A stretch of DNA of 11,262 bases from Patescibacteria group bacterium (GCA_004298345.1 SCTV01000020.1:1-11262), one strand, 5' to 3'; positions 1 to 7,134 are shown, numbered from the stretch's first letter. A program made the numbers and translations. Notes: a model not told the origin generated them from the letters alone.

Positions 1-1223
1 ACGCACTACGTGTGCAGAGTAAAATAATCTTCCTGGTTCTCCGTGATATTTCAGGAACAATTCAAATTGTCGTCATGAAGGATTCTCCGATATTTGAAAC
101 TGTCAAAAATCTTTCTCTAGAGTCTGTTGTGCGGGTCGCTGGAATGGCAAAGAGGGAGCCAAACGCACAAGGTGGGGTAGAAATTACCGGGGAGGAGATC
201 GTTGTTTTGTCGGTATCAGCACCAGAGCTTCCTATTCCAGTAGTGGTTAAGAAAGGCGGTGAAGAGACCGAAGCTCCAATCCGATTTGATTATCGCTGGA
301 TTGACTTACGAAAGCCAGAAAAGGCTCATATATTTAAAATTTGGACTGCGCTCGAGAAAGGTTTTCGAGAATATTGGCTTGCGAACAATTTTATCCAGCT
401 CTATTCGCCATCTTTTATGAGTACTCCTTCGGAGACTGGCGCAGAGGTGTTTGAGGTGGATTATTTTGAACGGAAAGCCTACCTCGCGCAATCTCCTCAG
501 TTTTATAAACAAATGGGAATTGCTTCTGGATTTGAAAAAGTTTTCATGATGGGTCCTATTTTCCGAGCCGAGATGTCTTTTACTACGAGACACCTCACAG
601 AGTTTACTGGCTGGGATTTTGAAATGGCATATATTGAGTCGCATCATGATCTCATGGATGCTGAGGAGGGAATGATCGTCAGTGGATTTAAGAGCGTCTT
701 AGAAGCTTTTCCTGAGACAGCGATTACTATACCCGCTCAGCCTTTCCCACGAATTGTCATGGTGGAGGCAAAAAAGATTCTTGCTGAGAGAGGTATTCAG
801 TCTGGAGAAGAGCACGATCTTTCTCCCGAGGAGGAGCGCGGTATTTCAGAATATGTAAAAGAAAAATACAATCACGATTTTGTGTTTATCACGGATTATC
901 ACAAATCAAAAAGTGCTTTCTACCACATGCGTCATCCAGAGACCCCTGACCGTTCACGACGCGCAGACCTTATATATCGAGGTATCGAAGTGACAACGCT
1001 TGCGCAGAGAGAGCATCGACCAGAGGTTTTGATAAAACAAGCTGAGGAAAAGGGAATGAATCTTGAATCTCTGAAAGATTATATAAACTTTTTCCGTTTC
1101 GGTTGTCCTCCTCATGGTGGTGCGGGTATTGGTCCCGGAAGATTAATTATGAAAATGCTTGATCTGCCAAACGTGCGCGAAGCCACTTATCTTCCTCGAG
1201 ATGTGCGACGACTCAATCCATAA
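1..1223 (+). CDS. aspS: Aspartyl-tRNA synthetase, archaeal/eukaryotic type (5' partial)
   Basis: Class II synthetase that attaches aspartate to tRNA-Asp in the cytoplasm. The frame is open to the left edge (first whole codon at 3), so the true start is outside the window; the GTG at 12 lies inside the N-terminal OB-fold (IIFLVLRDISGTIQIVV). Counting from that GTG, a substrate block (SETGAEVFEVDYF, then AYLAQSPQFYKQ) is followed by motif 2 (FRAEMSFTTRHLTEF, about residue 184) and motif 3 (GGAGIGPGRLIM, about 369), ending in PRDVRRLNP. These blocks, and the absence of the roughly 100-residue bacterial GAD insertion, match the archaeal/eukaryotic AspRS class rather than the usual ~590-residue bacterial enzyme. 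In motif 3 the usual Glu before Arg (GLERL) is Gly. scpA follows after 9 nt. Enzymes of this class can be non-discriminating and also charge tRNA-Asn; the sequence does not settle which applies here. Confidence 0.95.
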   Translation, partial: ALRVQSKIIFLVLRDISGTIQIVVMKDSPIFETVKNLSLESVVRVAGMAKREPNAQGGVEITGEEIVVLSVSAPELPIPVVVKKGGEETEAPIRFDYRWIDLRKPEKAHIFKIWTALEKGFREYWLANNFIQLYSPSFMSTPSETGAEVFEVDYFERKAYLAQSPQFYKQMGIASGFEKVFMMGPIFRAEMSFTTRHLTEFTGWDFEMAYIESHHDLMDAEEGMIVSGFKSVLEAFPETAITIPAQPFPRIVMVEAKKILAERGIQSGEEHDLSPEEERGISEYVKEKYNHDFVFITDYHKSKSAFYHMRHPETPDRSRRADLIYRGIEVTTLAQREHRPEVLIKQAEEKGMNLESLKDYINFFRFGCPPHGGAGIGPGRLIMKMLDLPNVREATYLPRDVRRLNP

Positions 1224-1232
1224 TAATTTTGT

Positions 1233-1964
1233 ATGGGTATCTATACCGTAAAACAAGCATCATTTGAGGGTCCACTTGAGCTTCTACTAGAGCTTATTGA
1301 AAAGCGAAAGCTTTTTATCAATGATATTTCGCTTGCTCAGGTGACGGATGATTTTATTTCTAGAATACAGGCGGGTACGGAACACTCTATCGCTGACAGT
1401 GCGCAGTTTATTCTGGTTGCCTCGACCCTGCTTCTCATCAAATCAAAATCGCTTTTGCCGACACTTTCTCTGACGCAGGAGGAGCAGGGAAGTATTGAGG
1501 ATCTAAACAAACGTCTCGCGCTTTATCAGCGCATCAAAGATGTCAGTCTGCATGTCAAAGAACGATTTGGCGTGTCATCACTCTTTTTCCCATCGCAGTC
1601 TCGCGCGTATGAGCCCGTTTTTTCTCCCGACGACTCCATGACACTCGAGAATATTCGACGCGCCATGGCAGGTGTCTTGCTTCATTTGCCTAAAAAAGAA
1701 TCTTTGCCAAAGGTTTTGGTAAAAAAGGTGATTAGTCTCGAGGAAATGATCGATAGTCTGACGGTGCGTATCCAGTCGAGTCTCAAAATGGCCTTTAAAA
1801 CTTTTGCCGGCGTTGGCAAGGAGGAAAAAGTGACTGTCATCGTCAGCTTTCTTGCTATGCTTGAGCTCGTGAAGCAGGGAATACTGATGGTGTCGCAAGA
1901 GCAGGCTTTTGATGATATCCAGATGGAAAGTCGAGATATCGGTGTGCCGAAATATACAGTATAA
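1233..1964 (+). CDS. scpA: Segregation and condensation protein A
   Basis: Kleisin subunit of the bacterial SMC condensin; it bridges the SMC heads and binds an ScpB dimer during chromosome organisation and segregation. The N-terminal kleisin signature FEGPLELLLELIEKRKL is at residues 11-27, followed by INDISLAQVTDDFI. The helical middle (FILVASTLLLIKSKSLLP) is typical. The C-terminal winged helix (VTVIVSFLAMLELVKQGILMVSQEQAFDDI) is the SMC-binding end. At 243 aa the length is normal for the family. The ATG follows aspS by 9 nt with no visible Shine-Dalgarno, and scpB begins 12 nt after the stop, giving the usual scpA-scpB pair. Confidence 0.95.
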   Translation: MGIYTVKQASFEGPLELLLELIEKRKLFINDISLAQVTDDFISRIQAGTEHSIADSAQFILVASTLLLIKSKSLLPTLSLTQEEQGSIEDLNKRLALYQRIKDVSLHVKERFGVSSLFFPSQSRAYEPVFSPDDSMTLENIRRAMAGVLLHLPKKESLPKVLVKKVISLEEMIDSLTVRIQSSLKMAFKTFAGVGKEEKVTVIVSFLAMLELVKQGILMVSQEQAFDDIQMESRDIGVPKYTV

Positions 1965-1976
1965 TACTATTTATCT

Positions 1977-2576
1977 ATGGAATTAGACGCACAAATAGAA
2001 GCATTGCTTTTTTGGAAAGCTGAGCCGATCTCAGCCAAACGACTCGTGCAGATTCTCAAGAAAGATCCAAAAGAAATCGAGGCCGCCCTTTTGAAACTCG
2101 AGGAAAAGCTCACTGGTCGTGGCCTGTGTTTGGTGTATAAAGAAGATGCGGTGACCCTCGCTACTTCGCCAGAGAACGCTCAGATGATAGAAATCCTGAC
2201 CAAAGAGGAGCTTACAAAAGACTTGGGCAAGGCAGGGCTCGAGACACTGTCCATTGTCATTTATCGAGGACCGGTATCTCGTAGCGAGATAGACTATATT
2301 CGTGGAGTGAACTCAAACTTTATTTTGAGAAATCTTCTCGTCCGAGGACTTGTAGAGAGAGTGACTAAGCCTGGAGATGAGCGTAGTTACTTGTACAAGC
2401 CGACTTTCGAGCTACTCGCACATCTCGGAGTTAAAAAGGTGGAAGACTTGCCCGAGTACGCTAAAATGCGCGAGGAAATAGAGCTGTCTCAAAAAGAAGC
2501 TGAAAAAGTCGAGAAAAAAGAGTCGGGCGAGGAGATTTCTTCCATAGATGGTAGTCATGCTACACTAGAGCAGTAA
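1977..2576 (+). CDS. scpB: Segregation and condensation protein B
   Basis: Partner of ScpA in the SMC-ScpAB complex; it dimerises and stabilises the kleisin. Two winged-helix units are visible. The first spans about residues 1-80 (AQIEALLFWKAEPISAKRLVQIL). The second spans about 90-165 and carries the family core LETLSIVIYRGPVSRSEIDYIRGVNSN, then LLVRGLVERV and LAHLGVKKVEDLPEY. The final ~35 residues are a charged, probably disordered tail rich in Glu and Lys, as is common in ScpB. Length is 199 aa. It sits 12 nt after scpA and 12 nt before mraY, with no clear ribosome binding site at either junction. Confidence 0.94.
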   Translation: MELDAQIEALLFWKAEPISAKRLVQILKKDPKEIEAALLKLEEKLTGRGLCLVYKEDAVTLATSPENAQMIEILTKEELTKDLGKAGLETLSIVIYRGPVSRSEIDYIRGVNSNFILRNLLVRGLVERVTKPGDERSYLYKPTFELLAHLGVKKVEDLPEYAKMREEIELSQKEAEKVEKKESGEEISSIDGSHATLEQ

Positions 2577-2588
2577 TTTTATTTTTCC

Positions 2589-3668
2589 ATGTCTGTTACA
2601 CTTGATGTTATAAAAGTATTTGTCCCCGCAACCCTAGCCTTTTTTATTGGTATTGTTCTTTCTTTGGCACTTTCACATTATTTGTATAAATATAAGATGT
2701 GGAAAAAGAAGTCTGGCAAAATAGCTCCAGACGGACGCGAGACACCTATTTTCAATTCTTTGCACAAAGAAAAAGAGGTCGGTACGCCAAAGATGGGCGG
2801 TATCGTGATTTGGCTTTCTGCTTTTTTGACGGTAAGTATCTTTTGGTTATTGGCACATTTTTTGCCGACAGATATTACGGGTAAGCTAGATTTACTTAGT
2901 CGTAATCAAACTTGGATCCCTCTTTTGACGTTGGTACTCGGAGCGCTCGTGGGTCTTGTCGATGATCTTTATGAAGTTCGAGGTGGTGGAGGACATATCG
3001 CGGGAGGTCTTTCACTCAAAAAAAGAATAGGCATCGTTTCAGTTATTGGACTGCTTTGCGGTATTTGGTTTTATACCAAGCTCGACGTTTTTTCTATAGG
3101 TGTGCCTTTCTTTGGAGAAGTCTATCTCGGCTGGCTGATCGTGCCGTTTTTTGTATTGGTGACTGCGGCGGTGTACTCGGGTGGGGTGATTGACGGTATA
3201 GATGGTCTCGCGGGAGGGATCTTTGCTATCATGTTTAGTGCGTATTCGGTGATCGCTTTCTATCAACAACAGATCAATCTGGCGAGCTTTTGTGCGGTGA
3301 TTGTGGGCAGTCTCCTGGCTTTCTTGTGGTTCAATATTCCGCCCGCTCGTTTTTATATGTCTGAGACGGGAAGTATGGCGCTCACAGTAACACTATCAGT
3401 GGTGGCTTTTATGACTGACTCTCTCGGCGGAGGACACGGGATTTTTGTACTTCCTATCATCGCTTTTCCACTTTTGATTACGACACTTTCGGTGATCATT
3501 CAGCTTGTATCTAAAAAGTTTCGCAATGGTCAAAAAGTTTTCTTGGTCGCGCCACTCCATCATCATTTTGAAGCGATCGGCTGGCCGGCATACAAGGTGA
3601 CTATGCGCTACTGGATCTTTAGTGTTATTTTTGCAGTCATCGGCGTGACGGTTGCTTTGCTGGGGTAA
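2589..3668 (+). CDS. mraY: Phospho-N-acetylmuramoyl-pentapeptide-transferase (MraY)
   Basis: Polytopic membrane enzyme of the PNPT family that transfers phospho-MurNAc-pentapeptide from UDP to undecaprenyl phosphate, forming lipid I. The 359 aa contain about ten hydrophobic segments, normal for MraY. Family marks in order are TPKMGGIVIW, the Asp pair VDDLYE (D125, D126), VIDGIDGLAGG (D202, D205), FYMSETGSMAL and the MraY-specific His cluster PLHHHFEAIGWP (H324-H326). That cluster separates it from WecA/TagO relatives. Two normally invariant active-site positions differ: the Asn of the NLTDG block is Gly199, and the Asp of the GDTGS block is Glu259. It lies in the aspS-scpAB operon rather than a division/cell-wall cluster. 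MraY is the best call; altered activity or substrate is possible. Confidence 0.92.
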   Translation: MSVTLDVIKVFVPATLAFFIGIVLSLALSHYLYKYKMWKKKSGKIAPDGRETPIFNSLHKEKEVGTPKMGGIVIWLSAFLTVSIFWLLAHFLPTDITGKLDLLSRNQTWIPLLTLVLGALVGLVDDLYEVRGGGGHIAGGLSLKKRIGIVSVIGLLCGIWFYTKLDVFSIGVPFFGEVYLGWLIVPFFVLVTAAVYSGGVIDGIDGLAGGIFAIMFSAYSVIAFYQQQINLASFCAVIVGSLLAFLWFNIPPARFYMSETGSMALTVTLSVVAFMTDSLGGGHGIFVLPIIAFPLLITTLSVIIQLVSKKFRNGQKVFLVAPLHHHFEAIGWPAYKVTMRYWIFSVIFAVIGVTVALLG

Positions 3669-3719
3669 ATGTGATTTAATCATAAATAGATGGTCACAAA
3701 CCCATAACGTTTCTAGATT

Positions 3720-3725
3720 GAAAGG
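3720..3725 (+). promoter_or_regulatory. Shine-Dalgarno of the TPR-like gene
   Basis: GAAAGG sits 6 nt upstream of the ATG at 3732. It is the clearest ribosome binding site in the window and fixes that start; most other genes here have no purine-rich leader. Confidence 0.7.
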
Positions 3726-3731
3726 CAAACA

Positions 3732-4052
3732 ATGAGCCAGAATGTGTCTCCCGCCGAAGAACAACAGTTACTTCAGACTATTGAGATGTTTGAGATCATC
3801 ACAAAAACTCAACCACTCGATTACGAATCTCTGGAAATCTTGAGGCAGGCCTACATGAAGCTTGGCCGTAATGAAGATGAATTACGCACCCTCAGGCGTC
3901 TCGTTCAGGCCCGCCAGGCACTTGTGGATGTGCAAATGAAGAAAGCTGTGCAGGCTGTAATTGCTCAGTGTCAAGCAGCTCTTGACCGTTTCCCGGATGA
4001 CCCGGAGCTGAAAGCGATTTCCGAGAAACTTCTCGTCCTGTCTGCTCAATAG
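3732..4052 (+). CDS. Small TPR-like helical protein
   Basis: A 106-aa, almost wholly alpha-helical protein with no signal peptide or membrane segment. Residues ~12-60 (LLQTIEMFEIITKTQPLDYESLEILRQAYMKLGRNEDELRTLRRLVQA) have the spacing of a tetratricopeptide repeat pair (P-x-D-x-x-S-L-E-I-L, then A-Y-x-K-L-G-R). A second helical pair ends in ALDRFPDDPELKAISEKL. TPR modules mediate protein-protein contacts; similar short TPR proteins often accompany secretion or pilus systems, but nothing here links it to one. GAAAGG lies 6 nt before the ATG, a genuine Shine-Dalgarno in a region where most genes lack one. It begins 63 nt after mraY and may be co-transcribed; a hairpin terminator follows at 4061. 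The exact role is unknown. Confidence 0.75.
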   Translation: MSQNVSPAEEQQLLQTIEMFEIITKTQPLDYESLEILRQAYMKLGRNEDELRTLRRLVQARQALVDVQMKKAVQAVIAQCQAALDRFPDDPELKAISEKLLVLSAQ

Positions 4053-4060
4053 GTTATCCG

Positions 4061-4093
4061 ACCCCATTTGTTTCGGCAAATTGGGTTATTTTT
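4061..4093 (+). terminator. Rho-independent terminator after the TPR-like gene
   Basis: Stem arms 4061-4070 (ACCCCATTTG) and 4077-4086 (CAAATTGGGT) pair with a single mismatch around the loop TTTCGG, followed by the T-rich tract TATTTTT. It begins 8 nt after the stop codon at 4052, so it ends this gene and perhaps the whole aspS-mraY transcript. Confidence 0.75.
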
Positions 4094-4208
4094 ATGTACG
4101 AATACTTTATAAAGCAAGGACGTCAGGTACCTTTATTCAAAATAGCTAGAATCACAGTGAGATACACAAACTACTTCATGGTCTTGTTTATAAAGGTGTA
4201 AATAATTC

Positions 4209-4252
4209 AAAAGCTAAACGGCTAACTTCCGAAGTTAGCCGTTTAGCTTTTT
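4209..4252. terminator. Perfect 20-bp hairpin, probable terminator of cysS
   Basis: Arms 4209-4228 and 4232-4251 are exact reverse complements around a 3-nt loop (CCG). The stem starts with AAAA and ends in TTTTT, so either strand could terminate. On the minus strand it lies about 70 nt beyond the cysS stop and would end the corA-cysS transcript. On the plus strand it would be a second stop behind the terminator at 4061. The surrounding gene-free stretch (4094-4322) shows no tRNA, no convincing frame and no other strong structure. Confidence 0.7.
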
Positions 4253-4322
4253 AACAAAATATGCCCTAGCACGAGGCTCGTTTGGCGAAAAGTGCTTAAA
4301 ACAGCGATTTTTGAGACTCATT

Positions 4323-5720
4323 TTAGAGTGCTCGTAAATCAAAGCCTTTTTCAGTGTCCTTTACTTCATACCCACGACTCTCAATTTCGGCTCGGATAGC
4401 GTCTGCTAGTTTCCAGTCTTTATTTTGGCGAGCTTTTTCACGCTCTTCGGCGAGGAGGGTGATTTCTGGAGGGATTTCTTCGGCCTCGGTTTTTGGTATC
4501 GACATGGTAGAAAGATTGAATCCAAAAATAGAGTCAAACTTGAGTAGTGTCGCCGCCTTATCTCCCGCAGATACTTTCTTATCCTTTACCAGTTCCCATG
4601 TCAGGGCCAACGCTTTTGGTGTGTCGAGGTCGTCGTTTACAAAATCTTCAAATCGCTTCACATAGTCAGCGTTTTCTATGCCGAGAGGTGATTGTCGCCA
4701 TTCGATGAAGTGATGGATGAGCTTCACCAAGGCGGTCTGTGCGCCGAGTACCGAATCTTTTGTAAAATTAAGCATAGTCCGGTAGTGTCCGGTCAAAAGC
4801 CAGTATCGGTAGGCGACAGGAGAAATGCCTAGTGAGATCAAGTCCCGAATGTAGAGCGTGTTGCCGATAGACTTTGATATTTTGTGGCCATCAATATTTA
4901 AAAATGCGTTGTGAAGCCAGTAGTGCACATACATTTTTCCAGTGGCACTTTCAGACTGGGCGATTTCGTTGTTGTGATGGACGGGGATGTGGTCAATGCC
5001 TCCGGTATGAATATCAAATGTCTCGCCGAGATATTTCATGGACATGGCAGAACACTCGATATGCCAGCCGGGGAAACCAACGCCCCACGGAGATGGCCAC
5101 TCTTGCTGGCGCTTTTCTCCGGCTGGAGAAAATTTCCAAAGTGCGAAATCGGTTTTATTTCTTTTTTCTGGATTGGTTTCTACACGGGAGCCTTCCTCAA
5201 GTCCTGCTAGATCGATGTTGCCAAGCTTGCCATAGTCTTTGAAACGAGCGGTGTCAAAATATACACCGTCTGACGTGATATAGGTGAAGCCTTTTTTCTC
5301 AAGTGTTTGGATGAGCGAGATCTGTTCAGGGATATGGTCGGTGGCTTTGCAGAAAATGATTTTTGATTTGTCTATATTGAGAGTAGAAATGTCTTCGAGA
5401 AAAGCGTTGGTATAAAAAGTGGCGATTTCTTGGGCGGTCTTCTTCTCTTTTTCGGCCGTTTTTTCTACTTTATCTTCACCATCATCACCATCACCAACCA
5501 TGTGTCCCACGTCGGTGATGTTCATCACTTGTTTTACTCCATATCCGTTCCAGTTGAGTGCGCGTCTTAAAACATCGGTAAAAACATACGCACGGAGATT
5601 ACCGATATGGGCGTATTGATAGACAGTCGGGCCACAGTTGTACATCGAAACTTTGCCTGGGATGAGTGGTACAAAAGGCTCTTTTTTGCCGGTGAGAGTG
5701 TTGTGAAGTGAGAGGGGCAT
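4323..5720 (-). CDS. cysS: Cysteinyl-tRNA synthetase
   Basis: Class Ia synthetase that charges tRNA-Cys. The 465-aa protein has the N-terminal zinc Cys in NCGPTVY (C29), the HIGH-type signature HIGN (38-41) and the KMSKS loop as KISKS (280-284). The other probable zinc ligands, C223 (WHIECSAMS), H248 and E252 (VHHNNEIAQSE), match the E. coli Cys/Cys/His/Glu set. The substrate block GGIDHIPVHHNNE differs from the common GGGMDLxFPHHENE. The C-terminal helical region ends in EREKARQNKDWKLADAIRAEIESRGYEVKDT, the usual end of the anticodon-proximal domain. It starts 9 nt after corA on the same strand without a clear Shine-Dalgarno, so it is probably translated from the corA message. Confidence 0.97.
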   Translation of the reverse strand: MPLSLHNTLTGKKEPFVPLIPGKVSMYNCGPTVYQYAHIGNLRAYVFTDVLRRALNWNGYGVKQVMNITDVGHMVGDGDDGEDKVEKTAEKEKKTAQEIATFYTNAFLEDISTLNIDKSKIIFCKATDHIPEQISLIQTLEKKGFTYITSDGVYFDTARFKDYGKLGNIDLAGLEEGSRVETNPEKRNKTDFALWKFSPAGEKRQQEWPSPWGVGFPGWHIECSAMSMKYLGETFDIHTGGIDHIPVHHNNEIAQSESATGKMYVHYWLHNAFLNIDGHKISKSIGNTLYIRDLISLGISPVAYRYWLLTGHYRTMLNFTKDSVLGAQTALVKLIHHFIEWRQSPLGIENADYVKRFEDFVNDDLDTPKALALTWELVKDKKVSAGDKAATLLKFDSIFGFNLSTMSIPKTEAEEIPPEITLLAEEREKARQNKDWKLADAIRAEIESRGYEVKDTEKGFDLRAL

Positions 5721-5729
5721 AGGGGTCGA

Positions 5730-6647
5730 TTATATCCAGTCTTTGTGTTTGAAGTAGGCAAACATACAGATGGAGGTGGCGAGCATGATGGCAATAATGA
5801 TCCAAAAGTCTCCTGGCTGACCGACGATCGGGAGATAGTCGGTGCTCATGTTGAAGATACTGGCGATAAGGGAAGCTGGCAGGGTGAGGAATGCCATGAC
5901 GGTGAGGTTTTTGACAACCTCGTTTTGTTGAGTGGAGACCAGGGAGTCGTTGGTCTCGCGGAGCTCGGTCAAAAAGTCTTTGTTGCTTTCAATGCCGTGA
6001 TAGGTTTTGCGGTATTCACTGACAATGTCGTCGAGATAGTATGAAAAGTCAGTGCCAAAAAACTTTTGCCCGGTCACCGCAAAGGACTCGAGCACCTCTC
6101 CGTGCGATTTGGTAGCCTGCTTGAAGTCGAGGAGGTCGTGCCCGATGTCAGAAAGCTCTCTCACCATCTTTTTTGCTTTGCCATTGAAGATGTGGCTTTC
6201 TGCGGAGTGAAGCGAGGCCTTGATATGGTCGAGCTCTTGTCCCATAGAGCGGTAGAGCTTTTTGATCATATAGTAAAAGATAAAGCCGGCGTGTTCGCCG
6301 ATTTCGCTTTTGTCTAGGATAGCGTTGACCTCGAAGATTTTAGAAAAATTGTGGAGTGGCTCGACGGTGTCGTAGGCAGTGGTGATGATAAAATCTTTGC
6401 CCACTACAAAGTCCACCTCTTTGCCTGTGTGGCTGTCTTTTTCTTCTTTGGAGAGGGTTGGGAAGTGGAGGATGAGATAAATATAGTTTTTGTAGAGGTC
6501 AACTTTTGGTTTTGAGGTGGCGACGAGGAGCTCTTCGCCGACGATAGGATGGAGACTGAATTCTTTCATCACTTCCCGGACTTCTTCCTCGGTGGGTGAT
6601 TCCATATTTACCCAGACGAGACCTTTGTAGGTATAGCGCTTGATCAT
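5730..6647 (-). CDS. corA: CorA-family divalent cation transporter with altered GMN motif
   Basis: A 305-aa inner-membrane protein of the 2-TM CorA family, which forms pentameric channels for Mg2+ or other divalent metals. A cytoplasmic alpha/beta domain (about 1-115) leads into the long helical stalk (about 120-240, ending LRETNDSLVSTQQNEVVKNLTVMAFLTLPASLIASIF). TM1 and TM2 (about 279-298) flank the short loop, and the protein ends in the basic FKHKDWI. The family signature Gly-Met-Asn after TM1 is replaced by Asn-Met-Ser (N266-S268, in FNMSTDY). The ATG at 6647 is preferred over an upstream in-frame start at 6701 because MIKRYTYKGLVWVNM opens the conserved fold and a consensus -10 box sits between the two. 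cysS follows 9 nt later. Confidence 0.9.
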   Translation of the reverse strand: MIKRYTYKGLVWVNMESPTEEEVREVMKEFSLHPIVGEELLVATSKPKVDLYKNYIYLILHFPTLSKEEKDSHTGKEVDFVVGKDFIITTAYDTVEPLHNFSKIFEVNAILDKSEIGEHAGFIFYYMIKKLYRSMGQELDHIKASLHSAESHIFNGKAKKMVRELSDIGHDLLDFKQATKSHGEVLESFAVTGQKFFGTDFSYYLDDIVSEYRKTYHGIESNKDFLTELRETNDSLVSTQQNEVVKNLTVMAFLTLPASLIASIFNMSTDYLPIVGQPGDFWIIIAIMLATSICMFAYFKHKDWI

Positions 6648-6682
6648 GAGTTTATTATATCGGGAAAATGGCGGAGGAGCAA
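6648..6682 (-). promoter_or_regulatory. Promoter of corA-cysS, predicted leaderless
   Basis: On the minus strand a perfect TATAAT (6654-6659) lies 17 nt downstream of TTGCTC (6677-6682). Only 6 nt (AAACTC) separate the -10 box from the ATG at 6647, so transcription should start at or next to the A of the start codon. The leader would be absent or 1-2 nt, consistent with the missing Shine-Dalgarno. Confidence 0.7.
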
Positions 6683-6710
6683 GATTAGATACTGAGGACA
6701 AGAGAAGTAT

Positions 6711-6738
6711 TTAAATAAAAAACCCACGGATTGCAGGT
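6711..6738 (-). terminator. Weak Rho-independent terminator after the tautomerase-like gene
   Basis: On the minus strand ACCTGC (6733-6738) can pair with GTGGGT (6722-6727) around the loop AATCC, using two G-U pairs, and runs straight into TTTTTTATTTAAA. It lies 4 nt after the stop codon. The stem is short, so this is only moderately supported. Confidence 0.5.
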
Positions 6739-6741
6739 CGA

Positions 6742-7101
6742 CTAAAGGGCAGGCGTATTGGTCTCAATCGTGTGGGCGTAGCGAGGGTCTTGTGTGAGGA
6801 TGTAGCACTCGACGATTTTCGCTTCCCGAAACCAGATCTTGACAGTCTCTGCGACTTTGATAGCCACACGGCTCAAGACATCATCAGTGCGATTTGGCTT
6901 CTGGCGCAGACATTGAATGGAGACAATGATTTCCTCTCCAAGTCCTGCGAGGCAGAGATCTTGGGGAAAGAAGACCGAGACCTGTCTTGCGGTGATGTCG
7001 CCAAGTGCTTCACTGGTCACTTTTTGAAGTGCTTTGACGAGTCCTTCCAAGTTTGCTTGGGAAGTGGTGACGGTGACGCCGGAAACATACAATATGGGCA
7101 T
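6742..7101 (-). CDS. Tautomerase/MIF-superfamily-like small protein
   Basis: A 119-aa soluble protein. It begins Met-Pro-Ile-Leu-Tyr-Val, like 4-oxalocrotonate tautomerase/MIF-fold proteins, in which Met is removed and Pro1 acts as catalytic base. The rest fits one beta-alpha-beta repeat pair: a long helix (SQANLEGLVKALQKVTSEALG), a strand with VSVFFPQDL, a strand EEIIVSIQCLRQKPNRT, and a second helix (DDVLSRVAIKVAETVKIWF) before the final strand IVECYILTQDP. The length matches CHMI/MIF-like members (about 115-125 aa). In-frame starts further upstream (ATG 7158, TTG 7170) lie at or above the -10 box, which favours the ATG at 7101. The assignment rests on fold pattern and the N-terminal Pro; substrate is unknown. 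Confidence 0.65.
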   Translation of the reverse strand: MPILYVSGVTVTTSQANLEGLVKALQKVTSEALGDITARQVSVFFPQDLCLAGLGEEIIVSIQCLRQKPNRTDDVLSRVAIKVAETVKIWFREAKIVECYILTQDPRYAHTIETNTPAL

Positions 7102-7134
7102 AGCGGTAGGGGTGTTGAGTTGTGAGTTGCTAGC

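Noticed and set aside
4094..4322. Possible tRNA or small RNA in the gap before cysS
   Set aside because: No cloverleaf, T-loop consensus or CCA end found; a repeated TTTATAAAG (4106, 4187) is too short to mean much.
4874..5242. Plus-strand open frames of up to 122 codons inside cysS
   Set aside because: They lie antisense to a gene with intact HIGN, KISKS and zinc ligands and show no family pattern of their own.
5745..6317. Plus-strand open frames antisense to corA
   Set aside because: Valine/glycine-rich shadows of the corA helical region; no start signals.
6645..6701. Upstream start for corA at 6701
   Set aside because: It lies above the TATAAT box and adds 18 residues without family similarity; the ATG at 6647 fits both promoter and fold.
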